From: Myoxocephalus aenaeus
Lineage: Eukaryota > Chordata > Actinopteri > Perciformes > Cottidae
Reading direction: 5' to 3'
Length of the DNA: 64,000 nucleotides
NCBI GenBank assembly: GCA_038501785.1
Contig: JBAMJR010000090.1
Coordinates: forward strand, 1,013,001 to 1,077,000
The notes beneath the pieces are model-generated. The model saw only the letters and a program-made list of their open reading frames with translations, was not told the DNA's origin and did no database searches. Both the position numbers and the translations under genes were made by a program. Below, in pieces: positions 10,925-22,830 of this stretch (the stretch's first letter is position 1; every line of letters begins with the position of its first letter).

Positions 10925-13415
10925 ATATCAAAAAAAAAGCCATCATCACCACCGTTACTTCAATTTTAGGGGGATTTTGAGACCATCACATTATTGTCTG
11001 CCCTCTATATTGTTGACTGCCGTATGGGTCCCAGTGAATGGTGCTATTGTGGGAGAGACCATTAGTTTCGGCTGCAGTTTCTATGGCGTCCATCTCCTCT
11101 GCGATACCGGCTTTCACTACATAATAGGTGAAAGAAGGTTGGAGAAAAAGATACCTGAAAAGAGTGGGATTCAAGAAAAAAGAAAAACAGAAAAACAGGA
11201 TTATGGTGAAAGAGATTTTAGGTAATGGTGGATCTGTGCAAGATATGATTCAATCACTGAACTCTGTCCGCTTATTTAATGATAATGCAAAGTGACTGAT
11301 ATGTACACTTACCTCCACTATCTGTGTATGAATGTGTGTCGATGGGTGACTGAGAGGGACATTTTAAAACTATTTGTCCAGGGACTTAGAAAGCTGTTAC
11401 ATAAAAATGCGGTACATTAGAAAAAATATCCAGCTATTTGTATTTTGCCTAATATTGTCATAGGTTTAGTTATGAATACTTTTGCTGATCAGTTTCTCCT
11501 TTATTTAGCATATCTTGTCAACATTGTTAGACTGTTCCCCTTGTAATGATACATTTTTGTGTGTGTTTATAACCAATAAGATATAAGACATCGCTGTACC
11601 TTTGCCAGTTATCTTGAAAACTCACAAAAGTGGTGCTCGTCAGACTGAAACTGACACGTAATGTTGATTGCTGCTTTGTGATTTGCATCCTGAATTGCTG
11701 GTGTTAGTTGCAAAAACTTCAAAATGAGGTGGGAGGATAAGTCTCAAGCAGCAGAGTTGTCAAGTACAAGTCAGGAGGGTCAATAGCTCTATCAAAAAGG
11801 CACTTAACAGAATAGACAAATTATTTCCCCAAAACTGAATATTAGGCAGACACTAATTACACTTTTGACTTTTTCAACAAAAAAAGCAAGCATTAGATGC
11901 TGCACCAAAATTATATGTAAGGTATTTTCTATTTTATCCATCCCTTTGTCTCTAGCTCAGTCATTACTAACACTTTGCTTCACCCTAAAATATCACAATA
12001 TCATATGCATAACAAATATGTTGTAAACTTCTCTAATCCCTGTCTTTGATGAGGTAAACCCCCATGTGTCCAAACATCTGGTCAGCATTTACGTCATGTT
12101 TGCTTTTTCAGTATTTCGAGGAATGGATTTCTAGGAATTATTCTCTCCTCTCACTCATTCTTTTAACCCTTGTATGGTGCTATGTAAAATGACCTCATTA
12201 CTAATGAAATTCAATTAAATTCAAATAAATAAAAGTCAATAGTTATGAACAACCTTGCTTCATTTGTAAATTTGTTGGATTTTGTCCACTCATATCTTGA
12301 TTATAATTGATTTTCTTGATTTTATCAAAAATAGAAAAAAAAACATTTTGCCATGATGACACCCAAAGAGACTCATAAGGAAACACGTAGAATACCAGCA
12401 GCTACACACTGTAGCCATCCGTATCAAAGGACCACTGTCTCATGTTGAAATGTATGTTACAGTATAGAGAACAACATGCAAAGACTAAGAAGAGTAACAA
12501 TTGGAAATAAATGAAGTAATACACTGCCATTTTACTGTCCATCTGCCCATACAAACACCTTTTTGACCCCAGTGGATATCAGAGACCGTACATCTCTCCA
12601 TCTTCCGATTTGTCTGTCTTGGAAGGAACAGATCAATTAGTGGTGGATAATCAATGTTAGCCTGAGAGCAGCTGTGGAGAGCTGGAAAAATGTCTGGCGT
12701 TTTAGTTTGTTATCGTAGGGAACAGCCAAGCGTGATGTTTATATGTAAAGGCCTCCAGAGTATGAAGGTTTAGATTAACCATTGATGGCTGGGATTTCCA
12801 CATAGCATACCTCAGAGACCCTGGGCCTCATCATTCTATCTCAGGTCAAATCCACATGAACACTGCTGCCAAATCCCATTCAGATCTAGCAATGAGCTGT
12901 CCTTCACATTTCAATGGAGAACGTCAAAGAAGTGTCATGTAGTTGGAAAAATAAAACCATTAGTAAACTGCTGGTAGTCTTGAATTGCTTGGTGTTAAAT
13001 ACTATAGGGGCTTTCAAACAATAACATCACCTCATTATGATAATTCCCTTTTATGTCTTTTATATTTGTATTGATTATACCGTTTGTTTTTATGGTGACA
13101 CCACTGACCAAATTAATTCATAAAGTTAAGGAATATCGTTAACTATGGGTAATAGTTTACATAATAGGAGCGAACATAGTACACTGGAAAATGTACAAAG
13201 ACATTGGGGAAAGTTATTGGAAAGGATAAAGGTGTACCACAAAGAATACCAGATGGAAGCATTAACAACACAGTACTGCCACCTAGTGGTACATTTTAAC
13301 TGTTTATATTTGAGGAATATATGCTAATAAACTTTGCCTCTATATATATTATATTCATCAGATAAAAAGCTAGTGAAAGAAATACATGAAATGTGCATGG
13401 AATAAAGATGGTCTC
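10925..13415. other. Intergenic sequence, 2.5 kb, no supported gene
   Basis: The longest open frame (10977-11225) shows no recognisable domain. AT-rich with scattered low-complexity. Nothing else could be supported. Confidence 0.4.
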
Positions 13416-16115
13416 CTAAAATGTGTTTGTGGCAGATTTTGACATCAGGTGTTTCCATGTGTTCTTTTCTGGCTTCAGAAGGATTATGTAGCACTTTGGT
13501 GCAAAGAGGCAACCCAACAGTCCATAACTGGAGGCCAAGATAGCAAACACCTCTGTGGCTGTTGAGTACTTCCCAGGAGAGCTGATGTAGGCAGGAACAA
13601 AGGCTATCCACACGGCACAAAAAATTAGCATGCTGAAGGTGATGAGTTTGGCCTCATTGAAATTGTCCGGTAGTTTCCTTGCCAGGAAAGCCAAGACAAG
13701 GCAGAGGCAGGCCAGCAGGCCAATGTAGCCCAGGACGAGAGCAAATGCTACAGCTGAACCTTCTTCACATAAGAGAATGATAATAATGCTCTTACGTGGC
13801 ATTAGTTGGTGTGGAGTGGGGGGAGCAACAACCAGCCACACTGTGCAGATTATTACCTGCAAGACAAGAAACATGTCTTATTCAGATATTTGAGAAAATG
13901 CCCTAATCAAGGTGCATAATGAGTCAGAAATCCTTACCTGGACCAGTGTACAAAAGGTAATGATTGCCTTTTGCTGTGCAGGCCCAAACCATTTAATTAC
14001 ATTGATGCCTGGAAGTGTTGCCTTGAAAGCCATTAGCACCACTATAGTTTTCCCCAAAACACAAGAGATACAGAGGACAAAGGTGATGCCGAATGCTGTG
14101 TGTCGCAACATGCAGGACCACTCAGTGGGCCGGCCTATGAAGGTCAGAGAACACAGGAAACACAGAGTCAAGGAGAAGAGCAGCAGGAAGCTCAGCTCAG
14201 AGTTGTTGGCCTTGACAATGGGGGTGGCTCTGTGACAAGAGAATATGAAGGCCACAACGCAAGTGCAGAAGGAGCCCATGAGGGAAATAGCCATCAGGGT
14301 GATGCCCATAGTGCTGCTATAGGAGAGGAACTCCACCTGTTTGGGGATACAGGCTGTCCTCTCAGCAGTGGACCAGAACTCTGGCAGGCAGCGCACACAC
14401 TCTATGGCATCTAACGGAAAGACAAGAAGACTTTAGCTGTTATATTACCACTGCAACTGTAGGTTAGTTTCTACAACACAATGTGGGCAAGTAGCCTTTC
14501 CTTACCAGTCTGATTGCTAATCTCGCCAGCTGTGCATACCACACAATCATGGCAGCAGATAGGGAAGTTTAGTCTGATTGCCTTCCGGGTACCTGGGGGA
14601 CAAATGCTGCTGCACGCTGACAAGGGAATCTAGGCAAACGAGGGAGCATACACTACACTGATCACAACACTGTCACATAAGAACAAAAATATCATTGAAC
14701 AAAATAAAATTCAGTTTTTTTATATTGAGATCCCTACTTCGGTTTGGTTGCCATTCCATTCAATTATATGTTCCTGGATCTGGAGTTTTTGCTTTCCACC
14801 TGTGGTCGTCTCATCAAATTTGCCAATAGTGACAAACTCCATTTTACCATCTGGTCTCAGCTGCCAGTTCACCAGGTCATACATGGCTGCAGGGTCTCCG
14901 TTCTCGTCAAACTTGGTTTCATCGCCAAAGGAGTTCAAGTACTTCACACCTTTTATGTAATGAAGTAACTAAGGGAATACAGTGCATATCATTGAGTTTA
15001 GAAAGATATATAGAACATATTTTAGGATCAGTGTAACTTTTGTTTATCTGGAGTGAATTAGTGAATACGTGGAATGGTACCTGCCATGGCTGTATATTGT
15101 CTGCATCGGGACAGGCCTGCTGAGGAAATGGCCCGTTTCCTTTCACGCAACTTCTCATTGCCTTAAGCGCATGGACAATGGCATACACAGCCTTATAGAC
15201 ATTGTAGGAAATCCTTAGTTGTGACACATCTGAATAGATATTCGTCACACTTCCCAGCTCTTCTGCTCCGGAGCACGGAGGTTTACCTTCAATATTATGT
15301 TCCTGACCTTCAGCCTGCACACCCAGGCTGCATTGAAACACCTCTTCCCAGAAGGGTATCAGGAAGGGATCTGCAAGGGCATCAGGGCTTGAGGGATGCA
15401 GGCGAAGCAGAAAGTCTTGCAATCCAGGGATGTGTGCTCGCCGAATGGCAAATCCCATAGAACCCTGGAGAATGTGGTGGTGCTTTTGGGGCGTGGAGAG
15501 GACGGCAGCTGTGCTCCAAGCCTCACTGGCCAGCCACTGTATCCCAGTGATCCCCTCTCTAAATGAAAGTGATACGGAGATGTCATTTCTTGCAATGATA
15601 AACATATTAGAAATTAAAACTCAGTAAACCTGTAATTGTAAAAAGTAACCAAACGTTGATAGTGAAATTGCATCATATGTTATGGTGGTGTAGAAGATTC
15701 TGAACCAATCATGCCTGAGAGCCTCGTCAAACAATGCGGCTGCATCTTGTTCCACAGCAAACACTAGAATCACTCGAGCCCCAGAGGAGCGAATCTTGGA
15801 AACAATTGATGAAATCGTTCTCTGTGCTCGGTTCTTCGGGATGACCTCATGAAGTGCAACACAAGCACCCAATTTTCTAACCTGTGAGCAACAGGAGGGA
15901 TGCATGACAACTTCATTTTAAGTTCACAATATATTCAATAAGTAATACAATTAAAATGACTTAAGTTAATAGCTAAATGATTTATTAATGGTGTGTGACT
16001 CACCTCATCTGCAAATATGTTTGCCCCACCAAGGCCATACGCATCATCCCCTGCTATCACACCCACCCAAGTCCATCCAAAATGCTTGACAAGTTGTACT
16101 AATGCATCTACCTAG

Positions 16116-16185
<70 letters not shown>

Positions 16186-17881
16186 TATTGTAATAATTCC
16201 AGAGATGAAAATGTGGACTAAGTTTGTTTGTGTATATAGGTTATATTGTGAGTGGCTGATGTCTCTAACCTGAAAGAAGTCACTGGGCATAGTCCTTAAA
16301 AAAGCAGGAAACTCTTGTTTGTCACTTAGACAGGCACAGCTGGAGAAATAACTAACCTGAATGGAAGAAAATATTTTACAATGTCAACCCTAGAACACTA
16401 ACGTTAAAAATAGTCTCACTATCACTAACGTCGGGTGAATTTCACCCGATATAATGTACCTGCTAAAATATACTTCTCATCGAAATATATTCAAATACAA
16501 CAATACAAGGCAAATTGAAGTACTCTTCTTTTATTTTACCCTATAGAACCTCTCATAAAACGATAAACAGGTATCACGGGGAGAGCCTGAAAAAAAGCTC
16601 AAAATCCGGTGAAAAATTTGGTAATCGTCAATAAAACATGATTAAAAATAGCGCTATGAACTTGTTATTTGGTCCACATGTTTCTGGGACATGTGAGACT
16701 TGTTCTGTGAAGGAAAAGTTAATTCATGTTAAAAGTCAATGTTAAAACCCATCCGGAAGAAATAGTCACACTATCACTGACGTCGGGTGAAAATTTTCAC
16801 CCGAACAGGTGCCTGTAGAAAAAAACTGTGATCGGAGAAGGAAGATACGCCCACTTTCAATAAGACACGCCCACATTCACTAACGTCTGTGAGCAGCATG
16901 AAGCTACAGAAGGACCCACACAACTCAGATAAAAGCAACACAATGAAAATAACGTAACAACAATCGCTCGGGTGAAAATCACCCGACGTTAGTGTTCTAG
17001 GGTTAAAGACGTTATTACATTCTTCAAATGTTAAAGCTACTGTGAATTTGAGACTGTTGACCCTCCCCGGTAGTGGTAACAGCAAAAAAACAATCCGGCA
17101 AACACAGTTGTTGAGTAGCTGTGACTCTCTTACCTGTGGCACATGGAAGACTCCTAGGAAACGGGCCACGACGAGCGACTGAGTAGAGCCTCCGTCTCCT
17201 ATCAATGCCGGTACCGTCCCACGGCAGGTGCCTTTACTCTGTGTCTCTCCTTCAACCTCTGAACTCTTCTCACTCCCCACTAACTGCATGGCAGCCTTTA
17301 GTGCCTGATGGGGTGTACTGCATGAATCATAGATCCTATAGCCCAGTGTGATGTTGGGAAGGAGTTTGCCATCTCTGTTAATCTCCTCAATGGCAAAGAT
17401 CATAGTTTGCATCCAACGGAAAGTCCGGAAATTAAATCTGGAAGAACGGAGATGACACAATGATAATTTTCAACACAATTATGAGTGTGAAGCCCTGTAA
17501 AAATGACTTCATTTCACTCAACATAGTTTACAAAAACACAGAACTATGGAAGCAATAACATGAAGAGAAAATGTGTAGCTACATCAAGACGAGCTAAAGA
17601 ACCGCTCACCTGGTGCACTGCTCAGGAGGAGGCGAAGACGTGAAGGACAGACTGGGCTCCACCACCATGTTATGAAGGGAGAAGAGTCCCCCCATGATGA
17701 TGTCCCCCTTTTTCTCCAGCACAGGCAGGGCCATCGACCCTGAGATTAGTTTGCATTGCTGACTCTGGTCTTGGTTGGAGTTGTAGGGAAAAATCAAACA
17801 CCATAGGAGACTCAAAAGCACAAGCTCTGTCCTTCTCCTGGAAAGATTGAACTCTACTGATCTCATCCCAAAAAATGTCAT
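13416..17881 (-). CDS. V2R/OlfC-like class C receptor B, ten predicted exons
   Basis: Exons (minus): 17881-17610, 17437-17134, 16356-16270, 16111-16004, 15881-15715, 15558-15081, 14968-14738, 14629-14506, 14410-13938, 13856-13416. Together 2685 nt, 894 aa in one frame. Order: signal peptide (hydrophobic VLLSLLWCLIF), Venus-flytrap domain with FNFRTFRWMQTMIFAIEEIN, cysteine-rich exon (CPPGTRK, CVVCTAGEIS), and 7TM with NSELSFLLLFSL, GRPTEWSCMLRH and PKCYIILLKPEKN. Met at 17866 is an equally good start. What is usually exon 3 is split into four, and the 7TM exon is split by an 81-nt intron. Junctions are GT-AG except GC-AG after 15715. Ligand unknown; amino acids are usual for the family. Diverged from C-H and intact if the extra introns are spliced; otherwise it is a pseudogene. 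Confidence 0.75.
13857..13937 (-). other. 81-nt intron splitting the 7TM exon of gene B
   Basis: Donor GTCCAG|GTAAGG and acceptor CTTGCAG|GTAATA. Removal joins TLVQ to VIICTVW exactly as in the unsplit paralogues (TLIQVVICILW). Retention meets an in-frame stop. CAGGTAA occurs at both junctions. Confidence 0.7.
16121..16182. repeat. (GA)n microsatellite beside a gene B splice acceptor
   Basis: About 31 GA units. On the gene's strand this is (TC)n and ends nine bases before the acceptor TATCACTAG of the exon at 16111-16004. Confidence 0.9.
16388..17002. mobile_element. piggyBac-like non-autonomous element (MITE)
   Basis: Inverted ends CCCTAGAACACTAACG and CGTTAGTGTTCTAGGG. TTAA follows the right end; the left flank is TCAA, one change from TTAA. 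The CCCTAG terminus and TTAA target fit piggyBac. Internally, hairpin-forming CGGGTGAA/TTCACCCG blocks recur near 16435, 16785 and 16970. No transposase. Lies in the intron of gene B between 17134 and 16356. Confidence 0.7.
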
Positions 17882-19329
17882 CCTTTCTTTAAGCTATCAC
17901 CGTACACCCCAGATAGCCAACATCTATATTAGTTCAACTCGTACATTTTTGATAACACATACAAACAGCTGACAAAGCATCAAACAATTTATCCGAGGAA
18001 CAAGGTATCTACAGCAATTTGGAAGTGTAAAATATCTGGTTAGGTCAGATAGGAATTATTTATTTAACTCAATTAATTTAGTAGAAAAAACATCTTATCA
18101 TCAACCGAAGCCTGTATATTGTATGTTCATCAAACACTGCAGTGCTACATCTTCCCTCCATAGACAAGCAATCCAGTTGCGTTCTAAGTGGGAGATGCTG
18201 CCCTGTAGCCTATATATGCTACCTGCTTCATATCACAACTGTCAAATTGACCTAATTTCCCTTGGGCCTCTGGTCAGTGGAAAAAGAGCCCCCAGTTTCA
18301 CAGTGAGCAACAACAACAACAACAAGGAACTGGAATCAGCACTTGACCAAAATGGAGAAAGACACGAGCGCATGGCACGGTGGCATGCCTGACTAGGCCT
18401 AACTCATCCTTCAATGATGTGAAGAGGCAGGCGGTAGAGGCCCATGTCACAAGGGGCTGCTGATCTGAGATGCATGCCTTTCAAACACATAGACACAGAA
18501 ACACAATAAGAATTATTCATTGTGATAGAAAGAAAGAGGAACATAAGATGGATTATTGTATTGTTTTGAACATACATTTAATCGAGCATAAAGGTAACAC
18601 GCATAATCAAGTGTTACCTGGCACACAGTGCATATAGTGCAGTATTTTTTTTACAAATATTCCGTCCTTTTTTCAACTTTTTCTTATTCTTGCGTAACAA
18701 ATATCCGGTGTGGTGAAATCCATGAGTCCTTAGTGTGTTGTGCATATCATTAAGAGGACAAACCCTGCAGGCTACACAACAGAGCACCACTGAGTGTGTA
18801 ACAAAGACACTTTTACATGCTGTATGTTGTGCTGCCTCAGGTCATATACTGCAGGTTTCATTATTAATTTAATATGTCTCTGTGGGATGCTCAGAGGAAG
18901 GAGAGAGCTGCACTAAGACAGAACGCTCAGTATTATGACACAGTTGTTTTCTTTTCTTGTAAGTACAATTGTAGAATTGGGGTTTTTGCTCTCAAGGGAA
19001 AGGGATCAGCCTTATTGTTTCTAAAAACAAGCTGATTGGAAGTGAACAAAAAAGGCATTGCAAGTGTATCAGTTGTCCTCACAGGGAGATTCAAGATAAT
19101 TAAAACCCCTGAGTATTAGATGTTTAACTGTATTCTGTTAATATTCAGGCTGGCAAAAGACAGGAATAAAGATGAAGAAAAGAAGAAGAAGAAAAAGGCA
19201 GAAACACAATCATATAGATAGAGTGTTGAAAACAACAGAAACATACAAGCTGTTGGCAGCAAGTAGAGAAATATGCTGAATATGTTGAGTTAAAGCGCAG
19301 GTTAATTCGCTGTAAACATGGAGGGCTGT
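17882..19329. other. Upstream flank of gene B, no supported gene
   Basis: Contains short AAC repeats near 18308. No clear TATA box was seen upstream of gene B. No other feature was recognised. Confidence 0.4.
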
Positions 19330-19605
19330 TAGAGTGGGTCATCCTCTAATCCGAAGATAAGCAGTCTCTGGCTTCTCCAGTCCTCATGTTGATGTACCTT
19401 TGAGCAAGACACTAAACCCCAAAATGCCCCTGTCAACCTCAGGGCGACTGTGCGTGAATGTACATTACTGTAGATTTTGATGCACAGAAGGCATTCAGTG
19501 TATGAATGTGTGTGAATGGGTGGATGTTAACATGTAGTGTACAGTGCTTTAGTGTTCTGAATACTAGAAAGGTGCTATATATGATCAAGTCCATTTACCA
19601 TAGAC
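19330..19605 (+). mobile_element. Teleost SINE-like dispersed repeat
   Basis: Contains GAGCAAGACACTAAACCCC, GTGTGTGAATGGGTGGATG and the terminal GTGCTATATATGATCAAGTC then CATTTACCATAG. This order is typical of a very common teleost short interspersed repeat. It resembles the SINE split between 6445-6240 and 3318-3257. Confidence 0.5.
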
Positions 19606-22482
19606 AATGATTCAAACGAAATGAAGACAGACAGTCAGACAGACGTACAAGAAGTTTAAACAAATTGGGATGGTACAAACAAATAGAGGGGGATAGAATA
19701 CAGAATCAGAATACGTTTTGTGTATCAAAATATTTAAGGGTTATATTTGAAAGAAGTAATTGTCAAGTTTGAGTGATGTTGATTTTATTTAATTTGCAAA
19801 CGTGTGTAAAACCCAACAGCTAACATGATTTTGCGGTACATGTTCTGCTTTAATGAAAAAAAGACTTCCAAAATGTATAAATTGTTGAGATTGTAGTGTT
19901 TTGAATATTTTTACACTCACACTCAGGGTGAGAGGCTGGACAAATGGAATCTAGTCAAGTTGAAAGTTTTCTACTTGGAGTCATGGTCAGAAGAGCTTCT
20001 GTGACTGTTGTGGGACACTAAAGGACCCACTAGTGCACCCTTGTGGTCGAAACATGTATGGTTTGGTTGGCAGGTTACTCAGCAAGATCGGCATCAGAAA
20101 GCCAGAAAAGGCTGCAGCTTCTGTAGTTGCTGATTACAAATTTGGGGATTGGAGGAGGAGGACTTTGAGGAACTCTTTAGCCCAACAGAAAGGCTCTGTG
20201 TCTTACAGTGCACTGTAGTATATGACCAGCAGAGGAGTCTGCTCTTGCTCCTCAACCATAAGGAATATGGTCTGGGAATATAAATCCAGTATGTAACCCT
20301 ATTCATACTACCATAAGAGAGTGAATTGAGATTAAATTAATCAACTGACAAATAAATACAGCTAAAAGCCCAAAAGGTGAAAGTCATGAGATAGAGAAAG
20401 ATCCCAGAGTCAGTCCAGGTGAGCGGACCAGCTGACTCCACCCTCCAACCCCATGCAGGTAGAGGACAAAGAGTGATGTTCAGAGGAGCTGATACTGTTT
20501 CAAAGTGCTAAACAGGCATTATTATTATGAATTTCTTCATCTAAGGATGATTTCTAGCTATTAAAGACAAACACAAGTTAAACATGTAAATCTCTGTTAG
20601 CTGTGAAAACACTTCAGGGTGAGGAGTATTCCTGCAATAAAGTAATTTAATGATAAAAGCAAACAGAACGATCAACTGTCTATTCTAATGAGTAAAGTGG
20701 AACACGGTGCTGCTGTGTTAATAAGGCGGTTTTATTCTTCTTTTTTTACTGCCAACAATAATGAGCAACTGGTGCCCCTCGGCAGTCCATGTAATGTCAT
20801 GCTTCTTTGAGAGAAACACAGTGGTGAAACAGGACAGAAAAAAAGAGCCTGATCTCACAGAAATATGGCAGTTCGTAGTGGGTTTGGATCACGTGTCCGC
20901 ACCACGAAACAGGACCGCATGCTTGAATTTGTCCATCATATGACCTTCAATGTAAGTTAAGGAAAATAGTTTAGAATCTTAATTTCAAAGGAAATATTAC
21001 CATTATTACCAAGGATACCAGTGCAGCTAAATGTATTTTGCTACTATTGGGACTGTAAGTGTGATGAACGTTCACCATTTATGATGCAATTTATAAAAAT
21101 ATACTTAGAGAGTTTCCATGCTTTGGCCATTATGACCGTTTACTGGGAGCATTCATTCAAAACCCTATTTTTTATCCTTTTAGCCATGTTAGAAATAACA
21201 TAATTATTTCCCCAAAATATTGAAAAAGTAATAAACACAATGAATCTTTATGAATATGCATAGATAATGACATGTTCACAGATCTGTCTCGTGAAGGGGA
21301 ATATAATGAGGTAAGGCTTGTGGGTGCTTCCATACAGCCACCAGGTGGCAATGAACAGCCACAGCTCCCACCAGTGCAAATCAGTAAAACTTGACTAAGA
21401 TGGATGCTTACTATCACTGAGACATACCAAATACTGAAACCTAACCAATCCAACCAACAACCAGAGATAGAGTAGCGTGGGTCATGCCTTCCATAGCAAG
21501 AGTTGTAAGTGTAGCTTCTGATCAGCCCAAACTCGACTGCAAGTAACTAAAGCCTGCCATTTTTGGTGAAAATAGCATATGCATTGATGAAACATTTTGG
21601 CAAGAGCATAGATTTATTTCAGTGTTTGACTGTGAAATGTGACATTTGATAGCTTTATTTCCCTATAAATTGTAGATGTTGTGTGTTTCGAATCATGGTG
21701 CATTTAACCCTTTATGTCAGTTAGAGCCAATTTCGGCTCTAGGCTTTTTTTTCTTTTTCCCTGTGTTTGAGTCGTCGTAGGAACCCCAAATTAATTCCAA
21801 TACTTGTGTTTATTGTATGTATTTGTTCAGCAACGTCTTGGGAAAAAAATGTATATCTGCAAAAAAATCACTTTTAAAAGATATTTTGATCATAACTATG
21901 AACATCCAGCAAGATTTCCCAAAAATGCCTCCTTGAGCGGTCACCGAGTTTTTCAAACTGTATTATGGTGCCCTAACAACAGCCCACATACTAATAAGAC
22001 ACCTTTTGGGAAAGATTAGGACCTAAAGAATCGGAATATGCACCACAATTCATACTAGAACACAGCATTTGGGTGTTAAAAGGACTTTCAATCAAAAAAC
22101 TGTGTTGTTCGGTTCAAAAATTTTGTTTACGTAAATACTTAAACTTAACGGTTACTTGAATTATGTTTCACACCAGATGTCTCTTCTCACAAGGGTTGCG
22201 GTATTGTAGCAAATTAAATGAAGTTAAACAACAATGTGGTTCCGGAGATAATATGTTGTTGATTTTTGTCTGATAATAGGAGCAGGGGGATTTTCGCACC
22301 CTGTTTTTAAAGGTTTAAAGGGTCAGAGTGCGAACTATGCCCAGGCAATCTGATTTCCCGTCATTTGTCCAAAGGGGGTCCAATAAGGTCCACAAAAGTC
22401 AAGACTGGCTCGCTTCGTGCAACCTGTTGTGGCTTTGGCCGGCTGTGTAATTTACTGCAGAAAATGATCTCTCCCACATTTA
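19606..22482. other. Intergenic sequence, 2.9 kb, no supported gene
   Basis: No coding domain was recognised. A small hairpin-forming block (AGAGCCAATTTCGGCTCT) lies near 21724 after TTAACCCTTT, which may be one end of an undefined DNA element. Confidence 0.4.
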
Positions 22483-22830
22483 CCGTAAAAGTCGGGTTAT
22501 GACTTGCTACTACCTTCGGTCAGTGTCCCCGTTAGCTTCCCGCTGTAGCCAGCTGGGGCTCCTGCTAGCGCTCCGTTACTTCCCCGCTAACTTCCACTAG
22601 CTCTCCACTAACTTCCGCTAGCGCTCTGCTAGCTCCCCGAAAACTACCAAAGGTAGCGGGACCAGGCTCGACACCCGACTTGGGCAGAGGGGACGCGGGC
22701 AGTAGCAGCAGCAGCGGCCGGTAGCAGCAGCAGCGGGGAGCTAGCAGCAGTGCTAGCTAGCGCTGCTCCTAGCTTGCTACAGCAGAGACACTGACCGGAG
22801 GTAGGAACGGCTTGTAACCCGACTTTTACG
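22483..22830 (-). mobile_element. MITE with CCGTAAA termini, copy 1
   Basis: Begins CCGTAAAAGTCGGGTTA and ends TAACCCGACTTTTACG. Its interior is GC-rich, built of CTAGC- and GCAGCAG-type blocks. It is the inverse of the element at 40613-40943, sharing for example the strings around GACACCCGACTTGGGCAGAG. No transposase. Confidence 0.65.

Noticed and set aside
10977..11225. Possible secreted-protein frame starting MRPSHYCLPSILL
   Set aside because: No domain, no splice partners, and the C-terminal half is low-complexity lysine and glutamate.
13857..13937. Premature stop making gene B a pseudogene
   Set aside because: The stop lies between good splice sites, and removing 81 nt restores exact paralogue alignment. 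Intron is the simpler reading, though RNA evidence is absent.
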